Source: Spirosoma rigui
Lineage (GTDB): Bacteria; Bacteroidota; Bacteroidia; Cytophagales; Spirosomataceae
Assembly: GCF_002067135.1 (NCBI RefSeq)
Contig: NZ_CP020105.1
Location: 3,658,001-3,722,000 of the forward strand
Reading direction: 5' to 3'
DNA length: 64,000 nt
Shown here piece by piece: positions 1 to 6,710 of this stretch. Positions within the stretch are counted from its first letter, which is position 1. Each line of letters opens with the position of its first letter. The position numbers and the translations under genes are program-made. Below the pieces are notes generated by a model. That model had not been told where the DNA came from, did no database searches, and saw only the letters and a program-made list of their open reading frames with translations.

Positions 1-1
1 C

Positions 2-283
2 GCCTTTCCGTTCGGGGCTTCGTCGGCGGCTATTCAGGAGATCATGCCCAACCAGGCACGGGCGCTGGCTTCGGCAGTGTACCTGCTCATCATAAACCTG
101 ATCGCCCTGGGTTTTGGCCCCACGCTCGTTGCTTTGCTGACCGATTACGTTTTCCGGGATGAACAGGCGGTGCATCTGTCGCTGGCCTGTGTCATGCTGG
201 GTAGCAGTCTGCTGGCGCTGGCCAGTTACGCCTGGGGACTGGGGGCCGTCCGGGCGACTGCTCCGGTTGAGGTGACGGTTTGA
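2..283 (+). CDS. MFS transporter, C-terminal end (cut by window edge)
   Basis: The frame is open from the left edge and ends at a TGA, so only the last 93 codons are present. The residues form two hydrophobic segments separated by a short acidic loop (LTDYVFRDE), followed by a polar tail. The line PNQARALASAVYLLIINLIALGFGPT is typical of the last two helices of major facilitator superfamily permeases of the spinster/hexuronate type (quoted here in pieces: PNQARALASA, then LIALGFGPT). The substrate cannot be told from this end. The gene continues upstream of the window; the first ATG inside the window (44) is not its start. Confidence 0.75.
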   Translation, partial: AFPFGASSAAIQEIMPNQARALASAVYLLIINLIALGFGPTLVALLTDYVFRDEQAVHLSLACVMLGSSLLALASYAWGLGAVRATAPVEVTV

Positions 284-339
284 GGGCAGCGCAGAACGAC
301 CTGCCACATCGTATTTCGCTATTTTCTGCGCAAAAAACC

Positions 340-370
340 TTGCCCTTCTGCAAGGCTGACTCTACCTTTG
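340..370 (+). promoter_or_regulatory. Promoter of the his leader/hisGD unit
   Basis: TTG at 340-342, a 20-nt spacer, then TACCTTTG at 363-370. This matches the Bacteroidota primary sigma factor consensus (TTG about -33, TAnnTTTG about -7). Transcription should begin about 5-8 nt after the final G, at or next to the ATG of the leader peptide (375). A 6-bp dyad, CCTTGC (338-343) / GCAAGG (350-355), overlaps the -33 element and could be an operator. Preceded by A6, it also reads as a hairpin with a T tract on the minus strand. Confidence 0.75.
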
Positions 371-374
371 CCCC

Positions 375-437
375 ATGATCTCCCAACGGGCTACCGCTTT
401 TCCCCTCCGACATCGTCGCCATCATCGTGGCTGCTAA
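375..437 (+). CDS. hisL: Histidine-operon leader peptide (20 codons)
   Basis: A 20-residue ORF (MISQRATAFPLRHRRHHRGC) starts 5 nt after the -7 element and ends at TAA 435-437, 164 nt before hisG. Codons 13, 16 and 17 are His (three within five codons), embedded in Arg codons, and the stop codon lies inside a hairpin. This is the usual layout of a ribosome-mediated attenuator: slow decoding of His codons when charged tRNA-His is scarce would decide which downstream hairpin forms. The peptide is inferred to be regulatory and to have no function of its own. Because the ATG sits at the predicted transcription start, translation may be leaderless. Confidence 0.7.
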   Translation: MISQRATAFPLRHRRHHRGC

Positions 438-468
438 GCCACTGCGCCCTGTTTGCAGTCCCGTTTTT
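427..468 (+). terminator. Attenuator hairpins after the his leader peptide
   Basis: Two stems share bases. GTGGCT (427-432) pairs with AGCCAC (437-442) around a 4-nt loop and spans the leader stop codon. ACTGC (441-445) pairs with GCAGT (455-459) around a 9-nt loop, followed by CCCG and five T (464-468), a weak intrinsic-terminator shape. The stems overlap at 441-442, so they cannot both form. A ribosome that reaches the stop codon would cover the first stem and free the second. The terminator stem is short, so folding energies should be calculated before relying on this. Confidence 0.5.
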
Positions 469-558
469 CCCGTACTTTTGCTCATCCTTACGTTGACTCG
501 CAAGCTGCCAGATTCGCAGTGTGTATGCATGTTCAGCCTAAATCAGTCGTCTACCTGG

Positions 559-579
559 GGCATGTAACCGTCTCATGCC
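559..579 (+). promoter_or_regulatory. Hairpin just upstream of hisG
   Basis: GGCATG (559-564) and CATGCC (574-579) form a perfect 6-bp stem with a 9-nt loop, 22 nt before the hisG ATG. There is no T tract, so it is not a terminator. It may shape the 5' leader or protect the hisG message. The function is unknown. Confidence 0.35.
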
Positions 580-601
580 ACCTACCTAATACACCTGTTT
601 A

Positions 602-1462
602 ATGTCATCTGTGATTCGTATTGCCCTTCAAAAATCCGGTCGCCTGAGCGAGGATTCCTACCAGCTTTTTAAAGAATGCGGCATCCGCTTCGACTACGGA
701 ACGGGTAAGCTCAGGTCCATCTCTTCCAATTTTCCCGCTGAATTTCTTTTTCTGCGCGACGACGATATTCCCGGGTATGTGGAAGACGGCGTGGCCGATC
801 TGGGTATAGTAGGCGAGAATGTAGCCGTTGAAACGGGCCGCCCTCTGAAAACAGTCCATAAGCTGGGCTTCTCCAAATGCCGGCTGTCCATTGCCATTCC
901 CCGCGGTGTCGACTGGACGGGCATTCAGGATCTGGACGGGAAAAATATCGCTACGTCCTACCCGAACCTGTTAGGGAAGTACCTCGCCGGCGAAGGTGTC
1001 CGGGCCGAGATCCATGAGATCAGCGGTTCGGTAGAGATAGCGCCGAGTATTGGGCTGGCCGAAGCCGTTTGTGACATTGTTAGCTCGGGCAGTACGCTGC
1101 TGAGCAATGGCCTGAAAGAGGTGGAAACAATTTTCCGGTCCGAAGCCATTCTCATTGCCCGTCCTGAACTCGATGCCGACAAGCAGGCGTTAGTCGATAA
1201 GCTGCTGTTCCGAATCAAATCGGTGCAGGCTGCCAAGAATAACAAGTACATTGTGCTGAACGCGCCAAACCACGCCCTCGACACGATCACGGCGCTGCTG
1301 CCGGGCATGAAAAGCCCAACCGTTACGCCCCTGGCAACGGAAGGGTGGAGCTCGGTGCATTCGGTACTGAACGAAAACGAGTTCTGGGAAAATATTGAAG
1401 CCATTCGGGCCGCCGGTGCTGAAGGTATTCTGGTGATCCCAATTGAGAAAATGATTTATTAA
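602..1462 (+). CDS. hisG: ATP phosphoribosyltransferase, long form
   Basis: Catalyses the first step of histidine synthesis, joining ATP and PRPP to give phosphoribosyl-ATP, in the cytoplasm. The 286 residues match the long (HisS/HisZ-independent) form: two periplasmic-binding-like lobes (ADLGIVGENV near 66-74; PRPP loop DIVSSGSTLLSNG at 158-170) and a C-terminal domain of about 75 residues that in this family binds histidine for feedback inhibition (starting about 210). The ATG at 602 is the only start giving the conserved IRIALQKSGRL beginning. It is the first structural gene after the his leader, with hisD 70 nt downstream. Confidence 0.97.
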   Translation: MSSVIRIALQKSGRLSEDSYQLFKECGIRFDYGTGKLRSISSNFPAEFLFLRDDDIPGYVEDGVADLGIVGENVAVETGRPLKTVHKLGFSKCRLSIAIPRGVDWTGIQDLDGKNIATSYPNLLGKYLAGEGVRAEIHEISGSVEIAPSIGLAEAVCDIVSSGSTLLSNGLKEVETIFRSEAILIARPELDADKQALVDKLLFRIKSVQAAKNNKYIVLNAPNHALDTITALLPGMKSPTVTPLATEGWSSVHSVLNENEFWENIEAIRAAGAEGILVIPIEKMIY

Positions 1463-1469
1463 CCGTAAC

Positions 1470-1523
1470 GCCGTCCCAGTGGGTCGGCCGAAAAAGCCCA
1501 TACAGCCGGCCTGCCGGGACGGC
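1470..1523 (+). repeat. Inverted repeat between hisG and hisD
   Basis: GCCGTCCC (1470-1477) and GGGACGGC (1516-1523) form an 8-bp perfect stem, extendable past one mismatch to AAC/ATT. The 38-nt interior holds a second GC-rich pairing (TCGGCCGA...GCCGGCC). It occupies nearly all of the hisG-hisD gap and has no T tract. It may be a processing or stability element, or a repeat-family copy. Confidence 0.5.
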
Positions 1524-1532
1524 ATTACGAAC

Positions 1533-2822
1533 ATGAACATCATCCCCTTTCCCGACCGGAGCGAGTGGCCCCGTTTACTGGCCCGCCCAGTTCAATCGAC
1601 GCAGCAGATCGAAGCGGCCGTCGCGCCTATTCTGGCCCAGGTCCGGGCCGGGGGCGATGCCGCGCTGATTGAGCTGGCGCAGAAGTTCGATCAGGTCGAT
1701 CTGTCGAAGGGTGGTCTGGAAGTTGATACGGCGACCCTCGACGCTGCTGAGGGCCAGCTGACCGACGAGCTGAAAGCCGCCATCCGGCAGGCTTACCAGA
1801 ATATCCGCACGTTCCACGAACGGCAGAAGCAGCCGATCGAAAAGGTGGAGACGATGCCGGGCGTGGTCTGCTGGCGTAAGAGCGTAGGTATCGAGAAAGT
1901 GGGTTTGTACATTCCCGGTGGTACGGCTCCGCTGTTCAGCACCGTTCTGATGCTGGGCATACCCGCGCAGCTGGCGGGCTGCCGCGAGGTCGTGCTCTGT
2001 ACGCCCAGTAACCACCCGGCCATTTATTTCGCGGCCCGTCTGGTTGGCATCACCAGGGTATTCCGGATTGGCGGGGCGCAGGCAATTGCGGCTATGGCCT
2101 ACGGAACGGAATCGGTACCGCAGGTCTACAAGATCTTCGGGCCGGGCAACCAGTATGTAACGGCGGCTAAGATGCTGGTGGCGAAAGAAGGTGTGGCAAT
2201 CGACATGCCCGCCGGTCCGAGTGAAGTAGCCATCTACGCCGACGATACGGCGGTGCCCTCGTTCGTTGCCGCCGATCTGCTCTCACAGGCCGAGCACGGA
2301 GCCGATAGCCAGGTACTGCTGGTGTCGACGAGCAAACAGCTGGTCAGCATCGTAAACCTGACGATTGGAACGCAGCTGGAAAAACTGCCCCGGCGCAACC
2401 TGGCAACGAAAGCACTGGAAAACAGCAAAGCGATATTGGTGGAGACGCAGGCTGATGCGGTTGACCTGCTGAATGCCTACGCGGCCGAACACCTGATTCT
2501 GAGCGTCGACAATGCCGAAGCCGTTGCTGATCAGATCATCAATGCGGGGTCTATTTTTCTGGGTAACTACACCCCTGAGTCGGCCGGTGACTACGCATCC
2601 GGGACGAACCACACCTTGCCCACCAATGGCTTTGCGCGCGCTTACAGCGGGGTTTCGCTGGACAGTTTCGTCAAGAAGATTACGATGCAGCACATCACCC
2701 CGGCGGGTTTGCAGGCCCTGGGCCCGGTAGTTGAAGCGATGGCCGAAGCCGAATCGCTCGACGCCCACAAACGGGCCGTGAGTCTCCGCCTGGCTAGTCT
2801 GGCCGAGACGGTTATGGGCTGA
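1533..2822 (+). CDS. hisD: Histidinol dehydrogenase
   Basis: Catalyses the last two steps of histidine synthesis, oxidising L-histidinol to L-histidine with two NAD+. The 429-residue product carries the family signature running from YIPGGTAPLFSTVLMLG through RIGGAQAIAAMAYGT, FGPGNQYVTAAK and IDMPAGPSEV to the C-terminal GTNHTLPT. It aligns end to end with the usual length of about 430. A GTG further upstream (1479) is in frame but would add 18 unconserved residues encoded by the inverted repeat. The ATG at 1533 gives the normal start (MNIIPFPDR). It is cotranscribed with hisG. Confidence 0.96.
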   Translation: MNIIPFPDRSEWPRLLARPVQSTQQIEAAVAPILAQVRAGGDAALIELAQKFDQVDLSKGGLEVDTATLDAAEGQLTDELKAAIRQAYQNIRTFHERQKQPIEKVETMPGVVCWRKSVGIEKVGLYIPGGTAPLFSTVLMLGIPAQLAGCREVVLCTPSNHPAIYFAARLVGITRVFRIGGAQAIAAMAYGTESVPQVYKIFGPGNQYVTAAKMLVAKEGVAIDMPAGPSEVAIYADDTAVPSFVAADLLSQAEHGADSQVLLVSTSKQLVSIVNLTIGTQLEKLPRRNLATKALENSKAILVETQADAVDLLNAYAAEHLILSVDNAEAVADQIINAGSIFLGNYTPESAGDYASGTNHTLPTNGFARAYSGVSLDSFVKKITMQHITPAGLQALGPVVEAMAEAESLDAHKRAVSLRLASLAETVMG

Positions 2823-2855
2823 TTTTTGTTATCTTGTGAAAAAACCGAACGGGCT

Positions 2856-3095
2856 ATGAGTCAATGGATCATTGAAATCGACACGCCGGAAGATGAAGCA
2901 TTGCTGATGCCGTAGCTTCCAAAACGGAACGCACGCATTGTCAGTCAACTAGCACCCAAAGCTAAAACAGGGGACTCGACTGTCGACATTCTAAAGCGCA
3001 TAGCGGCCAGAGGTGGTACAAATTCATTCGGTGATGCGTCTGAATGGCAGCGGGAAACCCGTCAGGATCGGCCATTAGCTAATCGGGAGGCATGA
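2856..3095 (+). pseudogene. Decayed VapB-type antitoxin
   Basis: An 80-codon frame begins ATG (2856) and ends TGA (3093-3095), but codon 20 is TAG (2913-2915). Read through, it gives an acidic start (IEIDTPEDEALLMP) and a C-terminal tail, FGDASEWQRETRQDRPL, of the kind that neutralises PIN toxins. Its TGA overlaps the ATG of the next frame (ATGA), the classic antitoxin-toxin arrangement. The family is assigned from context and pattern, as the antitoxin sequence is poorly conserved. Confidence 0.7.
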
Positions 3096-3465
3096 TACTG
3101 GATAGCAACGTACTTATCTACTCGAACCAGCCCGGTTACGAACGATTACTTGCTCACCTCGAAGCGAACCGCAATGAGTTAGTCGTCTCCCTCATTACTT
3201 AACTGGAAGTTCTTGGCTATCATAAAGTAGTGCCGGTTGATAAGGAAGATTTTACTGCGTTTTTTGGCTCGATTCCTGTCCTGCCAGTTGATGATGGTAT
3301 AGTCGCCAAGCCATTCGACTACGGTAGCAACGAAAACGGTCGCTGGGCGATCCCACCATTCCTGCTACAGCCTTACTCGACAACTAGCCTGTGCTAACCA
3401 ATAACGTTGTCAATTTTACGGACATACCCGGCCTGGCGATTATTTCGCTGGAGTCAGTGCTATAA
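3092..3465 (+). pseudogene. Decayed VapC-type PIN-domain toxin
   Basis: The first 36 codons read as a PIN ribonuclease start (MILDSNVLIYSNQPGYERLL, with the catalytic Asp at 4) up to TAA at 3200-3202. The frame then continues as LEVLGYHKVVPVDKEDFTAFF. A frameshift around 3290-3325 moves the rest to another frame, which holds the family's C-terminal RSLGD...LTNNVVNFTDIPGL pattern but has TAG at 3325 and 3385. With three nonsense codons and a frameshift, this is a dead toxin. It sits where the his operon would be expected to continue into hisC. Confidence 0.85.
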
Positions 3466-3482
3466 TTTACTTATCACCGTTC

Positions 3483-4667
3483 ATGGTTGACCTTCCCGCT
3501 CTCCGCGCCGATACCACCGGCGTTCAGCACGTCGTTCACTTCAATAATGCCGGGGCTGCGCTCATGCCTGCGCCTGTGGTTGATACAATCACCCGCTACA
3601 TTGCGCTGGAAGCCGAACTGGGCGGGTATGAAGCCGCTGAGTTACGGCGCGATGCCATCCGGGGTTTCTATACAGCAACGGCCGAACTCCTGGGTGCCAA
3701 ACCCGAAAATATTGCGGCTACATCCAGCGCAACCGATGCGTACGCCCGGGCTCTGTCGTCGATTCCGTTCGACCGGGGCGACGTGATTCTGACGACGATT
3801 AACGATTACGTATCGAATCAGATCGCGTTCCTGTCGCTGCAAAAGCGGTTTGGTATCACGATTGTCCGGGCCGAAGACGATGCAAAAGGGGGTGTCTCGG
3901 TGGAGGATATAGCGGCTAAAATTAAATCGCTGACTCCCCGGCTCGTGGCCGTAACCCACGTGCCGACCAATTCCGGTCTGGTCCAGCCTGTCGAGGCTAT
4001 CGGAGCGATTTGCCGCGAACACGATGTTCTCTATCTGGTCGATGCCTGCCAGTCGGTGGGGCAGCTCCCGGTGAATGTCAGGCAGATTCAGTGCGATTTT
4101 CTCACCGCTACGTGTCGTAAGTTTCTCCGTGGGCCACGGGGTATGGGCTTCCTTTACGTCTCCGACAAGGTGCTGGCAGAAGGCTACGCGCCCCTGTTTA
4201 TTGACCTGCACGGTGCGTCGTGGGAGTCGGCCGATACGTTCCTGCCGGTTCCAACGGCGCTGCGGTTCGAAGACTGGGAGTTTCCCTACGCGCTGGTGCT
4301 GGGAGCCGCCGAAGCCCACCGGTACGCGCTGAATGTAGGACTGGACACCATTGCCAGTCGGAACGCAACGTTGTGCGGTCAGCTACGCGGGCAACTCACG
4401 GCGTTACCCGGCGTTCGTCTGCTCGACGAGGGTGAACGGCTGTCAAGCATCATCACCCTGTTCAGCGACCGAAAATCCGCCGACGTCCTCAAAGCTGAAC
4501 TGCGGGCGGAGCGGATCAACACGTCGGTTAGTGTGTACGGGGGTGCTATCCTCGATTACGGCCGCAAAGGGATGACCACAGCCGCCCTGCGCATCTCGCC
4601 CCATTACTACAACACGGAAGACGAAATCAATACGGTAGTTGACGCTATTAAGCAGATTCTTGGATGA
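3483..4667 (+). CDS. Class V aminotransferase-fold PLP enzyme
   Basis: A 394-residue fold-type I PLP protein of the cysteine desulfurase / selenocysteine lyase / isopenicillin N epimerase group. Visible marks are the N-terminal HFNNAGAALMP, VDACQ at 187-191 (Asp188 for the pyridine nitrogen, Gln190) and the Schiff-base lysine in TATCRKFLRGPRG (Lys213). No mobile catalytic-Cys loop typical of SufS/IscS is obvious, so a desulfurase role is doubtful. The substrate is unknown. Its stop overlaps the next ATG by 4 nt (4664-4667), so the two are translationally coupled. Confidence 0.85.
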   Translation: MVDLPALRADTTGVQHVVHFNNAGAALMPAPVVDTITRYIALEAELGGYEAAELRRDAIRGFYTATAELLGAKPENIAATSSATDAYARALSSIPFDRGDVILTTINDYVSNQIAFLSLQKRFGITIVRAEDDAKGGVSVEDIAAKIKSLTPRLVAVTHVPTNSGLVQPVEAIGAICREHDVLYLVDACQSVGQLPVNVRQIQCDFLTATCRKFLRGPRGMGFLYVSDKVLAEGYAPLFIDLHGASWESADTFLPVPTALRFEDWEFPYALVLGAAEAHRYALNVGLDTIASRNATLCGQLRGQLTALPGVRLLDEGERLSSIITLFSDRKSADVLKAELRAERINTSVSVYGGAILDYGRKGMTTAALRISPHYYNTEDEINTVVDAIKQILG

Positions 4668-5527
4668 AAGGTGATCCCAACGTCAAGGCAGGGGGGAATC
4701 AAATTTCCCGGAGCCTGTTTGTTGTCCTGCTCGTAGGCATGGGTATCCCAACGCCGGGTCAGACGCTCTCCGGTAATCAGATTTTTAAGCGAATGATTCG
4801 CGTGTACGCGGAAGCAAAAACATATCAGGATCAGGGGAGCCTGCAAACCGGGTTTTACCAAGAAGGCCAGACTCATCCTGAACGAAACCAGGTAAAGAAA
4901 TTTGCAACGGCCTATTCTCGGGCTACGGGACAATTCAGTTTCTGGTACGAAAATAAAAACCGGTCCTTTTTTGATTTGCCCGATAAGTGGGTAATCTGGC
5001 GCCAGGATCATGTGGTTCATCAATGGTGGTCAATGCATGAATCACTCACTCAGAAACAACCATTAGCAGACGCACTTGGCGCGCTAACGGGGGTTTCTGG
5101 CACAGCCTCCCGTAAAATTCCAGGGTTACTACTTAAAGAACCAATTGGCGCTGGATGGGGCATCGACGACTTGAAGAATGTCAAGCTACTGGGTTTCGAA
5201 ACCCAGGGTGACCGGTCGTGCTATCGTCTTTCGGGGGTACTCCGGGGAAAAGACAGAGCTACCCTTTGGATTGACCAGCGCACCTTTTTACTGATCCGGG
5301 TCGATGAGGAACACGCCTTAGGTGAAGAGGGATTTAAAACAAGTATCAGCTACCAACCGAAGATCAACAGATGTATACCTGAAGAATTCTTCATCTTTGA
5401 GCCACCCCGCGCATACTGGTTGTGGTTCGGACCCATCCTCAAGTATGTATTGATCATACTTGCTGCCGTGCTTTGGTTCTGGTACATCCGAGTGTCAAAA
5501 CAGCGTTCGCTCCATTATAAGTCATGA
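4664..5527 (+). CDS. LolA/LolB-fold exported protein with C-terminal anchor
   Basis: 287 residues: an N-terminal hydrophobic export segment (about 17-33), a body resembling the LolA-like/DUF2092 beta half-barrel (DRATLWIDQRTFLLIRVDEE; repeated antiparallel strands), and one membrane helix near the C terminus (about 253-276) followed by a basic tail. It probably faces the periplasm, anchored by the last helix. It overlaps by 4 nt both the PLP enzyme upstream and the deformylase-like gene downstream, so the three form one tight unit. No specific ligand can be named. Confidence 0.65.
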   Translation: MKGDPNVKAGGNQISRSLFVVLLVGMGIPTPGQTLSGNQIFKRMIRVYAEAKTYQDQGSLQTGFYQEGQTHPERNQVKKFATAYSRATGQFSFWYENKNRSFFDLPDKWVIWRQDHVVHQWWSMHESLTQKQPLADALGALTGVSGTASRKIPGLLLKEPIGAGWGIDDLKNVKLLGFETQGDRSCYRLSGVLRGKDRATLWIDQRTFLLIRVDEEHALGEEGFKTSISYQPKINRCIPEEFFIFEPPRAYWLWFGPILKYVLIILAAVLWFWYIRVSKQRSLHYKS

Positions 5528-6042
5528 AACACCTTGCCGATTTATTACTGCTGGGCGACCCCCGACTGTACGAAACCTGCGACCCGGTTCTGGAGTCGGA
5601 ACTGCCGCTGGTGACCGGCTGGGTGGCCGATCTGCACAACGTCATGGAAGAAATCCGGGCCCGGTACCAGTTCGGGCGGGGTATCGCGGCCCCGCAGCTT
5701 GGCATTATGAAACGGCTCATCTACCTCAACGTCGACCGGCCGGTAGTCGTGATCAATCCCGAATTTACATCCGTCAGCGATGACACTGATGAACTGTGGG
5801 ACGACTGCATGAGTTTCCCGAATCTGCTGGTGCGGGTAAAGCGACACCGGAGCCTGACCATGACCTTCCGGGACGAACATTGGCAGCCGCACACCTGGCA
5901 GGTAACCGACTGGGCGCTGTCGGAATTAATCCAGCATGAATATGATCACCTGAACGGCGTTCTTTGCACCGTGCGGGCCGTCGATGCTCAGTCGTTCCGG
6001 TGGCGACCTACGCCCACATTGACCGACGGGCTGCCGGTGTAG
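5524..6042 (+). CDS. Peptide deformylase-like protein with variant motif 2
   Basis: 172 residues of the peptide deformylase fold. Motif 1 is GRGIAAPQ (51-58) and motif 3 is HEYDH (138-142), giving the two metal His and the catalytic Glu139. Motif 2 is DDCMS (93-97) rather than the usual EGCLS, keeping the metal ligand Cys95. All catalytic residues are therefore present. A second, canonical def gene for bulk protein deformylation probably lies elsewhere. Its grouping with the LolA-like and PLP genes (ATGA overlap) argues for a specialised or auxiliary role, which is an inference. Confidence 0.85.
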   Translation: MKHLADLLLLGDPRLYETCDPVLESELPLVTGWVADLHNVMEEIRARYQFGRGIAAPQLGIMKRLIYLNVDRPVVVINPEFTSVSDDTDELWDDCMSFPNLLVRVKRHRSLTMTFRDEHWQPHTWQVTDWALSELIQHEYDHLNGVLCTVRAVDAQSFRWRPTPTLTDGLPV

Positions 6043-6065
6043 TCATACTAGTATCAACCTGACGA

Positions 6066-6599
6066 ATGATTGCCAACCCTGTTCTCGATTTTCAGCTACT
6101 GTCTGCTTCGGATGCCGACCAACTGGCCGTGGTTGCGCTACGGGCTTACACTGACCATTACCTGCACCTCTGGCATGATGGGGGTGCCTGGTACATAAAC
6201 CGGTCGTTCACACCCGAGGTACTACGTCGGGAACTGGCCGATGTTAACGCTCGCTTCTACCTCGTTCAGCAGCAGAGCGAGCCCGTGGGGTTTCTTAAGC
6301 TGAATCTTCATCGGCCGTCACCCTGCCAGGAAGCGGCCGATGCACTGGAACTGGAACGGATCTATCTGGTAAAGTCCGTAACGGGTCAGGGTGTTGGCAA
6401 AGCCTGCATGCAGTTCGTGATTCACCAGGCCCGGCAGCTGGCTAAAGAGCTGATCTGGCTGAAGGCAATGGACAGCAGCCACGATGCGCTGGCCTTTTAC
6501 CGGGCGGTAGGTTTCGAACCCTGTGGTACCGACCGGTTGACGTTTGAGGTGATGAAAGAATCACTACGGGGTATGGTTATCCTGCAACGACCGCTGTAA
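6066..6599 (+). CDS. GNAT family N-acetyltransferase
   Basis: 177 residues with the GNAT acetyl-CoA site: LERIYLVKSVTGQGVGKACM (the Q/R-x-x-G-x-G/A loop is QGVGKA) followed by the helix ending AKELIWLKAMD and the terminal strand AFYRAVGFEPCGT. The N terminus is in the style of RimI or spermidine acetyltransferases, but the acceptor cannot be inferred. It lies 23 nt after the deformylase-like gene and probably belongs to the same transcript. Confidence 0.88.
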   Translation: MIANPVLDFQLLSASDADQLAVVALRAYTDHYLHLWHDGGAWYINRSFTPEVLRRELADVNARFYLVQQQSEPVGFLKLNLHRPSPCQEAADALELERIYLVKSVTGQGVGKACMQFVIHQARQLAKELIWLKAMDSSHDALAFYRAVGFEPCGTDRLTFEVMKESLRGMVILQRPL

Positions 6600-6638
6600 A
6601 GCTGGGATGCCAACGGCCGGCGCGAAAAAACCTGTCGC

Positions 6639-6646
6639 TATCTTTG
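6639..6646 (+). promoter_or_regulatory. Candidate -7 element for hisC
   Basis: TATCTTTG fits TAnnTTTG, 64 nt before the hisC ATG. No TTG is visible at the expected -33 position, so it would be a partial-consensus promoter. Its presence fits hisC having its own promoter after separation from hisGD. Confidence 0.45.
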
Positions 6647-6710
6647 ACCAAAATTTACTGTATTAACGTTGCCTCCCAATAAGGCACCTGTTTGCTGACC
6701 CATTACACGC

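Noticed and set aside
192-530. 112-codon minus-strand ORF over the his leader region
   Set aside because: Composition and lack of any known pattern indicate a shadow; the plus strand holds a good promoter and leader peptide.
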